A stretch of 64,000 nt of DNA from Hevea brasiliensis (GCF_030052815.1 NC_079509.1:46970313-47034312); one strand, 5' to 3'. Shown: positions 48,159-59,951, counted from the first letter of the stretch. Translations and numbers: made by a program. The notes: a model not told the origin generated them from the letters alone.

Positions 48159-48195
<37 letters not shown>
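46905..48195. repeat. Upstream unit 3, with a 560-bp insertion
   Basis: The same order as unit 2: GTAGGACGATCCAAGCAA, then the insertion at 46927-47487, then the TTGACCGAAGAGTCTTCC block, the AT-rich segment and a terminal (CA)n(TA)n run at 48147-48192. The insertion splits the homology cleanly. The open frame at 47527-47724 lies within this copied promoter block. Confidence 0.8.
46927..47487. mobile_element. MITE-like GGTTCGGTT-rich insertion
   Basis: Its ends are TAGGGCGGAGCAGAATTCG on the left and CGAATGCTCACCCCTA on the right, imperfect inverted repeats. The interior is rich in TTCGGTTCGGTT and its complement. It interrupts sequence that is continuous in unit 2. Related phrases occur near 26264, 44425 and 63392. 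The exact target duplication is unclear. Confidence 0.6.
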
Positions 48196-49766
48196 TTGTG
48201 TATTGAAAACTTTTTATTGGTGGTATTATATAAATGATAATTTCATATTATAAGTGCTGGGAGTACATTTATGCAAAACAAATTATTTTCTTACTTGTGA
48301 AACGATGAGTTTAGTCTTTTACAAGGCAAAAGCCCCATTCACTTAATGGATATGAAAAATTAACATCATTATATTGTGTATTTTTCTATTAAATTTTAAT
48401 CAAATTTCAATTTAAAATTTTATAATCTTAAAATAATTTAAATATTAATCAATTAAAACTTATCGATAATTTTTATAACACCTAATAAAATTTCTTCCAT
48501 ATAAGTGTTTAGCTTACTTCCAGGAAACGTTAGGTAATAATGGTTATTATTTGTCAAAGTCATCCACTCACGACTAAGGAGTGCGTTAGGTAATATGCCT
48601 ACCCACTTAATTAAGACTATTAATTCATTATTCCTTTGGCGATTTAATTTGTCTAATATTTTTCGACAATAGGTCCAAAACCATTTCCACACCAAATCTT
48701 CAAGTTCAAGTCCTTGCAAAGTTCTTCTAATTTCTGGACTAATTACATTATTTTGACAAATTTGAAGAGAAATGCAATATCCATGGATATGTTTTCTTTC
48801 ATCTTTATTTCCTCTTGAATAATTGGACAATAACTAACTGTTGTGAAATGTGAATTATGGCTTAATTTTAAATTTAAATGTTAAGGATGTAAATTCAAGT
48901 AAAGAGAATATGAGCCTATTATACAACAAAACTAGGAGGAAACATAGAGAGGACACGGCCACTTGGCCCTCAATATCTCTTCGACGACGATGGCTTGAAA
49001 ATCTTCGACGAGAGATGTTGGTGGATAATCAAGGCCGAGAATTACTATGCAATCTGTTACGCAGTCTATCAAGCAATTTTTCTTTTTTTAACAAAAATGA
49101 AAGAAAAACACAGAATAGAATCTGATTGGGATAAGTATATAAAAACCATCAATCACATCCTATTGTATTTATCGATAAATCACAAATGGTGATGCTTGCG
49201 ACAGACTAAGTTCCAATGCAAAAAAACAAATCTCTGTTTTAAAGAAAATATTAAAAATATATATTATTTACTTTCTGAACATTAATGAAATTAATTATTT
49301 AGTTTTTATATTTTAAAAAACATAATATTTAATACTTTTATTTTTCATTTGTTAAATTATTTTGTCCCTCAATCAATTTTTCTGTTAGTCAGTGTTAGTC
49401 AAATTACTATTTAGTCTCTATTTTAGTAAAACTAGTTAATTGGTGATATATTTTAAATAATATATAAACCAGTCCCTATAATTTGATTTCATTAACTTTT
49501 TAGTCTATCCTCTTGTACTCAAAACGCTCCGACTCTTTCTCCCTTATTTCTTTCTTATCCTCCCTTATTTCTCTCTATTTGAAGGAAACAAGGAAGGAAG
49601 AGCACAAGGGGGAGCTTGGCTATGAACATGGCTATAGTAGCGGTTATAGTGATAATGATTATATCTCTTTATATTTCCATTATCTAGGTGTAATAAAGTG
49701 AACAAACAACTATTTTATTCCATGATTTTAGCTATCTAAAGATAAAATTATATTTTCTTGTTTATG
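48196..49766. other. Unassigned region, no supported gene
   Basis: Contains open frames at 48453-48830 (minus, 125 codons) and 48850-49125 (plus), neither of which I recognise. The minus frame has a W-rich segment (LVWKWFWTYCRKILDKLNRQRNN style) that might be a decayed fragment of some host gene exon, but there is no start context, no partner exon and no domain I can name. The plus frame contains simple arginine-rich sequence. Confidence 0.35.
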
Positions 49767-49857
49767 TATGTAAGGCAATGTCATGAATATTTGATTAAAT
49801 GAAGCTCTAAGTATGTAAGGCAATGTCATGAATATTTGACTAAATGAAGCTCTAATT
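49767..49857. repeat. Two-copy 45-bp tandem repeat
   Basis: TATGTAAGGCAATGTCATGA and the following 25 bases occur twice in succession with one difference (GATTAAATG versus GACTAAATG). Confidence 0.85.
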
Positions 49858-50060
49858 CTATCTTAATCTTCATTCCCTTCTCTAATTCTTCTCTATGAAC
49901 GTTATTCTTGCAACAAGTGAGATCAAAGTCATTGATCCTCGATAATGGCAGAAGGAACATGGTATTAACATTGGAAGAAAGAGATAGCCAAAATTATTCA
50001 TGACTTAAAACAGTGGTAGAAGTTAATGCTTTGTGAGTCTGAGATTTGCAGCAGCCAAAC

Positions 50061-50285
50061 TGTTAGAAGAAAGAATACAAGTAATGAAGGAAAGGATTGT
50101 GTATTTGTCTGTATCCCATTTACAGAGATATTACATCTATTTATACATGAGAATATGAACTAATTTGGACAAGAATAATAATTGCTATAATTATGCTACA
50201 CAAATCTCCTATAATCATGCTAATTGCTGTAATTATGTTATACAAATCTCCTATAATTATGCTGATTGCTGTAATTATGCTAACA
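50061..50285 (-). repeat. 3' LTR of the young copia element
   Basis: TGTTAGAAGA to TGCTAACA in plus-strand order, 225 bp. It contains an internal near-repeat of CACAAATCTCCTATAAT with CATGCTAATTGCTGTAATTATG. It looks identical to 54407-54631. Confidence 0.95.
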
Positions 50286-50305
50286 CCCCCCCTCAAACTC
50301 AAGGT
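50286..50305 (-). other. Polypurine tract of the young copia element
   Basis: On the minus strand it reads CTTGAGTTTGAGGGGGGG directly before the TGTTAGC of the 3' LTR. Confidence 0.85.
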
Positions 50306-53300
50306 GGTAGCACAGGTGCCAACTTGAGTTTGCTTAAGAGATCCTGAAAGCGAGCGGGAGGATGCGTTTTGGTGAATATATCAGCGGTTTGGCTGACAGA
50401 GGAGATAGGAATCAAACATATGGTGCCATGAGCAACATGATGACGTACAAAATGACAATCAATTTCGATGTGTTTGGTACGCTCATGAAATACATCATTA
50501 TGAGAAATCTGTATGGCACTTCTATTATCGCAATGAAGTATTGTGGCAGAAGAATGAGTGACACCCAAATCAGTTAATAACCACCGTAACCAAAGTAATT
50601 CAGATGTAGCATCAGCAAGAGCACGATATTCAGATTCTGTGCTAGAACGTGCAACAACAGTTTGCTTTTTGCTACGCCAAGAGATAAGAGAATTACCCAA
50701 GAAGAAACAATAACCAGTTGTAGAGCGACGATCCGCCGATCACCCAATCGACATCGAGTAGCGGATAATACTAGGGAGGAGGTAGCGGAAAAGTGCAAAC
50801 CATGAAAAAGAGTGACTTTGATATAACGAAGGATTAATCTGAGAGAAATGAGTTGAGCGAGGAGGACATAAACTGGTGACGGATGAACGAAGATATGAAA
50901 TATCGGTCGAGTAATCGTGAGATAAACAAGACTCGACAAGTCATCGATATAAAGTAGGATCATCAAGAGGAGTGCCATCAAGAGGTGTAAGTTTGCAATT
51001 GAGCTCCAATGGGGTTGATACTGTTTTGCTATCAGTGATGCCTGCTCGAGAAAGTAAGTCGGATGCATACTTGGCTTGAGATAGATAATAGCCATCAGAA
51101 TTTTGAGAAACTTCAAGGCCCAAAAAATAGCTGAGAGAACCCAGGTCTTTCATTTCAAAATGTTGATTGAGATAATGTTGTAACTCTAAAATACCAGATG
51201 AATCATCTCCTGTTATTATCATATCATCAACATAAAGCAGCAGAAGAACAATACCACTGTCAGTTCGACGAGTGAATAATGCAGAATCATGTGGACTAGA
51301 GAGAAAACCAAGTTGAGCAAGAGTAGAACTAAATTTGGCAAACCAGGCCCTGGGAGCTTGTTTTAATCCATATAAGGCTCGACGAAGTTTGCAAACCTTA
51401 TGAGGAGAATGATAACCAGGAGGAGGATGCATATAAACCTCTTCTGTTAAATCACCATGAAGAAAAGCATTTTTAACATCCATCTGGAAAAGTTTCCATT
51501 TACGAACTGCAGCAATAGCTAAGAGACTGCGAATAGATGTTAATCGGGCCACTGGAGCAAAAGTTTCCTCATAGTCGATACCATACTCTTGAGTGTACCC
51601 TTTGGCTACTAAGCGAGCTTTGTAGCGTTCAATAGTTCCATCAGAACGGGTCTTGATTTTGTAAATCCATTTGCAACCAATAGGAGTCTTGTTTGGTGGA
51701 AGATCAACTAAATCCCAAGTATGAGTTTTCTCTAAAGCCTGAAGTTAAATCGGTCATAGCTTGCTGCCAAAGAGGGTCAGTACTTGCCTCACGATAAGAA
51801 TGAGGCTCATGAAGGGTTACAATAGTAGAGTAACAATGAAAATCAGAAAGATAATGAGGAGTTTCTCTTACACGGGTAGAACGACGAAGAGTAGTGCTAG
51901 GAGGAGATGCAGGCGCAGTAATCTGGATCAACAAGCTGGTCCGATTCAACGAGGCGGTGTAGTTGGGCTAATATTGAGCACATCACAATCACCTGGATCA
52001 GGACTTGGAAACAGCTCTTTGGAGGAGTCAGTGAAAAATAGAGAGTCAGTATTGACAGAGTGATGAAATTTGGAAAGAGAAGAGAACATAGTATTTTCCC
52101 AAAAGGTAACATGACGAGAGATTCGTAACTTATTAGAAACAGGATCCCAACAACGATACCCTTTGTGTTCAATGCCATAACCAAGAAAACAACATAGACG
52201 AGCACGGGGTTCTAATTTGGTATGTTCATGAGGTTGTAAAAGAACAAAAGAAACACATCCAAAAGGTTTAAGGATGGAATAGTCAGGAGGTTGTCCAAAC
52301 AACTTTTCAAAAGGAGATAAATTATGAAGAACCAAGGTAGGAAGACGATTAATAACATAAACATGAAAAGTCGCTTCTCCCCAAAATTTTTCGGACATGA
52401 GGCGAGAAAGAAGAAGAATGCGTCTGAGAATCAAGAATATGGCGATGCTTGCGTCGCTCGCCCAGTCTGTTGAGCGGTGTGAGTACAAGATCTTTGCACT
52501 CAGGTGGCTTGTTGACTATGAAACTGAAGTAAAGAAGAATCCGATATTCCATGGCATTGTCTGCATTGGAGAATTTTAATGTCACAAGAGAACTGAGTTT
52601 TAATCATTTTTGCAAATGTGATGTAAATTTGTGATAACTCAGATCGATGTTTCAAAAAATATATCCAAGTAAACCGAGAATAATCATCAATAAATATTAC
52701 AAAATAACGAAAACCATTTATTGAAGAAATAGGAGAAGGACCCCAAATGTCAGAATGAATTAAACCAAAAGGAGTGTCTGAAGTAGTATTATTATGAGAA
52801 AAAGATAATGCAGGTTGTTTTGCAAGCTGACAATTTAAACAATTAAATGACTCAAACTTAGTAGATCCTAATAATCCACGAGAAATTAAAGGTTGAATTT
52901 TACTGGCAGAAGCATGACCAAGACGAAGATGCCATTGGTGAATGGAGGAATTAGGGATTGTAGCTGCAGACACAAATCTCTGAGGAAGATGTAAAGATGT
53001 AAGCTCAAATAATCGACCCACTCTGCGACCCTCCCCAAGAATCTGTCCCGTTTGTGGATCCTGTACCTGGACACCATGGTGAGAAAAAATAACATTTAGT
53101 CCTTTTTCACATAACTGACCAACAGAAATAAGATTGAGTGCCAAATTAGGGATATAATAGGTGTCAGGGAGATGAAGATTTGAGGTAGACACATGACCAG
53201 TATGTGTGATGTTCATTTTAGTACCATTTGCAGTATGGATTGGTGGTAAGGAAGATACAGGTTTTGCAGAAGACAAGAATTTAAGATTAGTGGTCATATG

Positions 53301-53735
53301 ATTACAACATGCAGAGTCAAAAAGCCAATAAGAATTACCCGGAGTGGCAGACATGGCAGCAGGAGAATTAGAAGAGATAACCTGTTTGAATAGTGCCTCA
53401 AGATCACTCATGGTGATGGCAGTAGAGCCCTCGATGAGCGACAAAGATGTGAGAGGAAGATCCAGGCTTTGAGACATTCTTGAATTTAGAATGCCCTCCT
53501 TTTGATCTTGGAGGCGTGTGGGACAATGTTCAAGAATATGACCGTAACCATGACAATATCTGCATTTTATGGTAGGACAATATGCAAAAGCATGACCAAT
53601 TTGATTACAATTCTTACGAGTTGATTGCCGATTTACGATGTGAGGATCGAGTAGTTGCAAGAGCACTTCAAATTGAGGAGTTTTATCCAAACCGAGACGA
53701 GTCTCTTCAAAATAATCTCTTGAATAGCTTTCCAA
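50299..53735 (-). pseudogene. Copia pol (protease, integrase, RT, RNase H) with frameshifts
   Basis: In order on the minus strand: a CCHC knuckle region (CRYCHGYGHILEHC) and a protease region with WLFDSACCNHMT (within the 52500-53735 segment), the GAG-pre-integrase block HQWHLRLGHAS, integrase HSDIWGPSP and FIDDYSRFTWIYF, a frame break near 52540-52330, the integrase C-terminal part with YVINRLPT (51946-52488 segment), RT with NAFLHGDLTEEVYM and YVDDMI (active site at 51223-51234), a second break near 50940-50700, and RNase H with STESEYRAL and CDNRSA ending at 50299. Protease has DSA instead of the common DSG/DTG. The integrase E is lost in the break. The breaks are mostly one- or two-base indels, striking next to identical LTRs. 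Confidence 0.92.
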
Positions 53736-53917
53736 TGATGGGAGTGGATTTCGATGTAGCAGGGACGCTCGAGCGGCCTCATATTACGATCGAAGAGCCA
53801 TTAGAACTTGAATGAGATGAAGATGATCTTCACCGATTTTGGCACGAGATATTTGATTCCAAATAGGTTGGACACGGGCAAGAAAATCATTCCGCATTGA
53901 CTGCTTCTTGTTTCAGA

Positions 53918-54277
53918 TTATAAAGAGTAGTCCACAATCGATAATAGTGGGCAAGTCGGTGGTGCGATATCGATTAGCCAAAAATCCCAGATTTCTTTTG
54001 CAGAGTCATAATTAGCAAACTGGATGTGGATGGACGAGACAGAGGTATTGCGAAACCAGGTGATGATCTGATGATTTTTACTATCCCAATCCTCAAGACG
54101 GTCAGCAAATTTTGCATCAGTTTCATCGTTCTCTCTTGTCGGCGTAGTGATATCTCCGGTAACAATACGCCAAAGCTTGCGACCTATCAAAAAACTTTTC
54201 ATTCCTTGAACCCAAAGATTATAGTTGGAACCAGTCAGAACTGTTGCAATAGGTTTTGAAATATCAGATTTCTCCAT
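53918..54277 (-). pseudogene. Copia gag N-terminal part
   Basis: Starts at the ATG at 54275-54277 (MEKSDISKPIATVLTG). It shows the UBN2/Retrotran_gag signature: GSNYNLWVQGMKSFLIGRKLW, then DWDSKNHQIITWF, then YDSAKEIWDF. The frame shifts near 53985, where a T seems to be missing from a T run, and the remaining gag continues in another frame towards 53735. The first ATG follows the primer site by about 115 bases. Confidence 0.9.
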
Positions 54278-54393
54278 TGATAACAAGATGAGGAGAAAAA
54301 AAAAATGGTATAATAATAGGTATGAAAGAATGAACCAGAACAGGTTGTAGAGAGAGCAGAGAGACCCCAAAAAACTAGAAATAAAAGCTTTAT

Positions 54394-54406
54394 GGCTCTG
54401 ATACCA
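54394..54406 (-). other. Primer binding site of the young copia
   Basis: On the minus strand TGGTATCAGAGCC, immediately next to the 5' LTR, complementary to the 3' end of initiator-Met tRNA. Confidence 0.95.
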
Positions 54407-54631
54407 TGTTAGAAGAAAGAATACAAGTAATGAAGGAAAGGATTGTGTATTTGTCTGTATCCCATTTACAGAGATATTACATCTATTTATACATGAGAAT
54501 ATGAACTAATTTGGACAAGAATAATAATTGCTATAATTATGCTACACAAATCTCCTATAATCATGCTAATTGCTGTAATTATGTTATACAAATCTCCTAT
54601 AATTATGCTGATTGCTGTAATTATGCTAACA
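54407..54631 (-). repeat. 5' LTR of the young copia element
   Basis: 225 bp, looks identical to 50061-50285. TG/CA ends and CAAAC duplication on the outside. Confidence 0.95.
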
Positions 54632-54759
54632 CAAACCATGCTCGAAATTAAAATCTCTCTTAAGTGGATTGAGTTTACAAACTATGGAACAACCAGAAGA
54701 ATTGTAAGCCAACAAATCATATAGGTGGAAAGATGACCTTAACCATGCAGCCATATCGT

Positions 54760-55115
54760 ATGGCTCATCTACTGAGCTAGAATTTCCACATTTTAATAGA
54801 GAAGGGAATGATTTCATCAACAAATTAAGTATTTCTTTAAGGTTCGCAAAATCACACTTCAGAACCATGTTAAGGTGGTAGCTTTGCATCTAGAAAGGAA
54901 GGCCATCCAATGGCACCAGGAGTTTGTCAAGGCTAAATTAGCAAGTGTTTAATATCAGTGGGAGGAGTATGTTTTTGTGTTAGGAGCTCATTTTGGTAGC
55001 CATGCTTATGATGATCTTATAGGCAACCTCCATAATCTTAAACAAATAGGATACAAGCAAGACTATGAGGACACATTTGATGAAATATATCCAAAGGTAA
55101 AGGTACGTGAAGACT
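54760..55115 (+). pseudogene. Gypsy gag fragment flanking the young copia
   Basis: In shifting frames the translation shows LEFPHFNREGNDF, then VVALHLERKAIQWHQEF, then a WEEYVFVLGAHFGSHAYDDLIGNLHNLKQ-type stretch, the order of a Ty3/gypsy retrotransposon gag. It has at least one stop and one frameshift. The copia element inserted upstream of it, within or beside the same gypsy element. No pol follows. Confidence 0.75.
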
Positions 55116-55146
55116 AAGCCTTGAATTTCTCTCTTTTTGGCCAAAT

Positions 55147-55215
55147 CAATGAGTCTTTTTTTTTTTTTTTTTTTTTTTTGTATAAGCAAGTAATTTATTA
55201 ATAGAGAAATGGAAC
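55147..55215 (-). mobile_element. LINE-like 3' tail, minus strand
   Basis: On the minus strand CTCTATTAATAAATTACTTG is followed by CTTATAC and a poly(A) run of about 24, the usual end of plant L1-type LINEs or derived SINEs. The body of the element, if any, would lie to the right, but no coding part is recognisable. Confidence 0.5.
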
Positions 55216-56873
55216 ATCAAGATATGAAGCATCAAGAAGAATGTAACACCAAGAATAAAACAACAAGCCTAATGAACACAAAAGGAGCTCCACAACATCT
55301 AATGAGCAAGACTAATGAAACTTCAAAGAAAAAAAAATCGAAGTAGGGGAATGCAGTAGTATTTGTCCACTCCCCATGTGAGGTGAATTCAATAGCTAAC
55401 GCCTTTGCAAAGTAGGGTTGATAAATTTTTGGATTTTATTACATTTTTAAAAGTTTATTCTTATTAGAATGGAGTATAGAAGGTATGTATTGTTGGGCAA
55501 ATTATCTTAATGATTTTGTCAGTTTGTGTCGGTTGTTGTTTCTTCATATTTGTATTATGAATTACTGTTTTTTTTTTTTTTTTGGGCAAGCTGATTAAAG
55601 AAGTGTCCAATTTTTCATTTTGTTTTGTATTTGCTCTTGGTTTTTTCACTTAGCATCGGTTGGATGTAGTGGGGCAGTCTGTCGACCAAGGTTAACTGGA
55701 ATTGTGATTGCTAAGTTTTTCCTGGATTTTATTAATAAAAATTTTGCTTATAAAAAAATGGATAGAGAAGCAGTAGACCTGAAACCAATAACAGAAAGCC
55801 TTTAGAAAAGAAATAAACCCGACAGTAGACCATGATCAAGCAAAAAAATAGAACCAAGCCCTAAATGCCTCAAAAAAGACTTGAGAAATGATAGAAGAAG
55901 AACCATAGGCATTTGCATATGACAAAATGACAGGTTTTGCTCCTCGACTAAGATTACTACAAGGCAACACTCAAGACCCAAGGAAAGACAATCTGAAAGC
56001 AATTAAACATGAGAACTAAAAATGCCATATCTTTTTAAAACGATGAGAAAAATGAAAAGCCACAACTACAATAGCACAGTCTACAATCCTTATAAATGCA
56101 TTGCCATAAAAGTGATCAACATAGAGGATAAGGTAACCTTCATGCCTTTATATGCACTATTTCTCCCAAAAAAGATCTAATACTAAGCACTTCGTAACCC
56201 AAAACTATCAATCCTCAATAGAGCTGCCACCTTGAATAAATAGCCATGGGTGCATTTGGCCTTAACTAGAGATGCTGCAACATATCCTTTGCTTGAAGTC
56301 TTCTCATCTCGACATCTAGGTGAAGCAGATGTAGGCCAAGAACACAGGACTAAACAAACTTGCGGCTTCAATAGCATTAGGAACTTCAAAACCATAAACA
56401 AAATATCTTGAAGATCCCACAATAAATTCTAACCACACCTGGGAATTCTAAAAAGGGACCACATAGAGAAGTAATTTACCAGCCCAAGAAGCACTCCACT
56501 ATGAAAAACCAAACACCAAATACAACAAAAAGAAAGTATCAAAACAATTGAAAAACAGAACCAACACCTCCAAATTAAACAAAATCCATAATATATCCTG
56601 TTAAGCCCTAAACTCCATACAGATTACAGCATCAAAATAAATGAATACAATGCTTGAGATTGATCGAACCACATACCAATCACAAATCAATTGTCTCCCT
56701 TCAAAAAGCTTAACCTTTTCATGGACTTTTGAGGAGGCTAACAGAAGGCGATATCACAATATTTAATGAAAAAAATGATTAAGAATCATTTGTTCCTCAC
56801 TATTAAAGGATAAGCCAAAATTTCTCCTTGCCTCCAAATTAATTGCCGCTTCACTATGAGGGCACAATTATTG
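55216..56873. other. Unassigned region with a second LINE-like tail
   Basis: At about 55715-55760 the plus strand reads GGATTTTATTAATAAAAATT, then TTGCTTATAAAAAAATGG, resembling a second LINE 3' end in opposite orientation; a T run lies at 55568-55583. The remainder (55760-56870) is rich in A and has no recognisable protein. Open frames at 55802-56002 and 56183-56422 on the minus strand are not convincing. Confidence 0.4.
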
Positions 56874-57662
56874 TAACAGCCGAATTTGGACCACTACCGG
56901 TGTTAGAGCATTGGAACGCATAAGGCCGCAAGAACCCATAGTAAGCCTTATTTATATTAAAATCTTATTTAAAATCCATATAATTCATATAATATTTTAT
57001 TTAATATAAAGAGTAATTACAATTTCCTTTATGTTACCAGTTATATAGTGACAAAGCACAACATCAAAATAACAAACTTTACATGTCATTGCAAAATAGA
57101 GTTCCATAAAATGCACATTTACTTGTAAGCAAAATTGAGATGGTAGCCTCTAGAACTTAGCTAACAAAAATTTGTTGACTATATCTTCTAAACTTGTTCT
57201 TGAAGTGCAAGACAGAGAAAGAGGGTGAGCTAAAGGCTCAGTGAGTTGAAGCCTACTTTAGGGAAATAAAAAATAATATAAAAATAATTATATGCATATC
57301 AAATTTAGTAATCATATGATGTTTATGTAGTACAAACAATTAATAAAAAGATAGTTCATGTCACCAATGGTTCCCTAGAAACATCATAATCATTATTACA
57401 TTTCTAATATGCCCGACCCGTTAAAGGAGCTTCTCAAGATTTCCTCTTAACATTCACATAATGGATACTAGGGATACAGATTTCATATTTTACCTGGAGG
57501 CTATTTCTGTAACCCTAATATCCGGAAGTCAGAGACATAGAATTGCCTTACCTAACATCCCATAACATAATATAGTGAGCTCATATGCATGCATGCCTTT
57601 CCCTTTCCTTTTCCTTTTCCTTTTCCTTTTCCTTTTCCTTTTCCAGCACAACATAATTAATT
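56874..57662 (+). repeat. LTR-like sequence starting TGTAACAGCC
   Basis: TGTAACAGCCGAATTTGGACC is a typical start of a plant gypsy LTR. The far end was not found; the sequence is split by the small element at 57668 and probably continues from 59957. It includes a (TTTTCC)n microsatellite at 57595-57643. Confidence 0.5.
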
Positions 57663-57667
57663 ATGCA

Positions 57668-58143
57668 TAATATAGCTCCCCAAAATATGTATAATTAATC
57701 TAGTAACTTTGATTTTCGGATAGCCTATGAGTTTAATCATATTTAGTGGTTCAACCATGAAATTTGTTTAATTGGTTCAACCACTATAAGACTCACTCAA
57801 TAAAAGGAAAGAATCTTGATTAAAGCTAAGTAATCTTGTTGGATTGCCAAATATAACAATGCTATAAATAGAAATATAATCCTATAATTATGCTAGCAAT
57901 ATCCATATAATTACATAGTTGACTTACCATAATCCACCATTATCTATATTCTAGATAAAAAGATCAGATCATCTATGGAGTTATGTACTTTCTCCCCAAT
58001 TAATCTAATATACTACTCTCTCATACTAGCTCTAACTTGAGCATCGAAGGGTCCTCATTGGGTCCATACCTGGTGAACCTCTAACCTATTTATTTTCTAT
58101 TTTGCAAGTCCATACCCACAAGGAATTTTCATGAACCGTAATA
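57668..58143 (+). repeat. 5' LTR of the small element
   Basis: 476 bp. The terminal bases have changed to TA...TA from TG...CA. Differs from the 3' LTR at many positions, so the insertion is old. Confidence 0.85.
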
Positions 58144-59115
58144 GTGGTGTCATCTGTGGGAAATGACACAAAAGTTTATATCTCTTCCCCTTTATTCTGC
58201 TAAAAAACATGGTCATACTCTATGCTTAAATGGGCGAGGGAACCAAAGAGTGGAAAGCTGGTTTGCAACAACCCAACTAGCAGATTTGTTATCTTGATTG
58301 AAAATTTACAAAAATGATTGTAAAGTAAGATGCTCTTGATAAAATATTTGCTCTTGCATTCAGTGGCACGTTGAATGAAAATTTTTCTTGAGTTTCAAAT
58401 TTTTTAAAGTTTCATTCTACTGTATTTTTGTAAACTAAGAAATTAGTATCAGTCAAATAGACGAATTATGTTTGTTAAAAATCATGTTTCGCCAATGTTA
58501 TACTGACTGAAAATTTTTTAACCTTATTTATGAGTTTGGCCACTACCTTTTCAAGAAAGAAAAGCATTGGATTTGGCCATTATTTTAAAGTTACCACCAT
58601 TTGACTAGTGGGACAGGTGGCCTTAATTTGGATGAATGACACAAAAAACTATTTGTCTATTATTTAAAAAAAAAAACCTTAAACTATACTCTTGAATAAA
58701 ATAAAGTAATAATTTTCTTGTGAACAAAGTTGCCTTGGTTCTATTCAGTTTTACAAGTATGTCATCTCTTCCTTATTGTTAAAAGAGGCTAGAATATTGG
58801 TCAAAATTATAACCTGGCCACCACCTAAAATAAGTGCTCCGCATCTTATATACTTTCCATTGAAAATTTATATTATAAAAAATAATCATAATTGTTAATT
58901 TATTTTAATAGTTATTGTTTACTCATGTATAATTGATTTGTTCATTGCACATGCAATTTCTTTATTTGAGTCATCCCATGAACTGAATAATATATATTGA
59001 GATAATGAAAAGATCCATTTTCATAAAATAAAAAAATACATTTTAAGTAATAGAATTTTTGGCCTACGAGAACCATATTTACATATGTTTTGAGTAGAAC
59101 TTGGAATATTTACCA

Positions 59116-59148
<33 letters not shown>

Positions 59149-59457
59149 TATGATGCATGCTCAATATTCTTTTAATTAATGAATATCACCTTTTAATGCT
59201 TGATGGAAGTCGCATGCTTTTTGTGTATGTCATGATGAATATTTGTCTATATGATCATAACTTTCATGCTTCTAATTTATTGAGTTTAAAATAATTTTAT
59301 TTTAGAACAGATTTATTTTAAAAAAAAGTTTATCAAGACCATAGTCTGCACTTAAAAAATTTTTTAAGGTGAAAAAATTTTTTAAGGTGATGACCAAAGC
59401 TTCGACAACAAACCTAAAGATTCATACTCGAGGGGAGGAGGGGGGGGGGGGGACTAA

Positions 59458-59951
59458 TGATGTTGCTCCCCAAAATATGTATAATTAATTGAGTAACTCG
59501 AGTTTTTGGATAGCCCCTAAGCCTAATAATATTTAATAGTTCAACTATAAGATTCATTCAATTGGTTGAACCACTATAGGACCCACTCAATAAAAGGAAA
59601 GAATATTGATTAAAGATAAGTAATCGTAGTGGGATTGCCAAATATAACAATGCCTATAATTATACATTATAAATAGAAATATAATCCTATAATTATGCTA
59701 GCTAATAATGTCTATATAATTATATAGTTGATATACCATAATAAAAAATTGTCTATATTCTATAAAAAGAGATTAGATCATCTATGGAGGTACGTTCTTT
59801 CTCCCTAATTAATCAATACACTATTCTCTCATACTAGCTCTAACTTAAGCGTCAGATGGCCCTTACCAGGTCCATACTCGATGGACCTTTGACTCATTTA
59901 TTTTCTATTTTGCAAGTCCATACCCATAAGGAATTTTCATGGACCACAACA
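59458..59951 (+). repeat. 3' LTR of the small element
   Basis: 494 bp, TGATGTTGCTCCCC to CCACAACA. It retains TG...CA ends. Confidence 0.85.

Larger units (their letters stand above)
50061..54631 (-). mobile_element. Recently inserted copia element with identical LTRs
   Basis: The 225-bp LTRs at 50061-50285 and 54407-54631 look identical base for base. The target duplication CAAAC is perfect (50056-50060 and 54632-54636). On the minus strand the primer site TGGTATCAGAGCC abuts the 5' LTR and the polypurine tract abuts the 3' LTR. Total length 4571 bp. Gag, protease, integrase, RT and RNase H are all present in order, in the style of the small Ale/Ivana copia lineages, but the frame is broken by short indels. 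Confidence 0.95.
57668..59951 (+). mobile_element. Small complete LTR retrotransposon without coding capacity
   Basis: LTRs 57668-58143 and 59458-59951 share nearly all their sequence (CTCCCCAAAATATGTATAATTAAT to AAGGAATTTTCATG). The target duplication ATGCA is perfect at 57663-57667 and 59952-59956. After the 5' LTR, TGGTGTCATCTGTGGGAA (from 58145) is a primer-site-like sequence of the TGGCGCCGTCTGTGGGA type seen in some gypsy elements. Before the 3' LTR is a G-rich polypurine tract (59431-59453). The 1.3-kb interior (58144-59457) has no meaningful open frame, so the element must have relied on proteins supplied by others. Confidence 0.88.

Noticed and set aside
48453..48830. 125-codon open frame on the minus strand, considered as an exon of a host gene
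   Set aside because: No recognisable domain, no splice-linked partner exon and no promoter. The sequence resembles no family I can name with confidence.
50165..50347. Tyrosine/asparagine-rich open frame suggesting a repetitive peptide
   Set aside because: It is the internal repeat of the copia LTR.
53582..53815. 77-codon plus-strand open frame within the young copia
   Set aside because: It is the antisense of copia gag sequence; the minus strand carries the recognisable gag and pol motifs.
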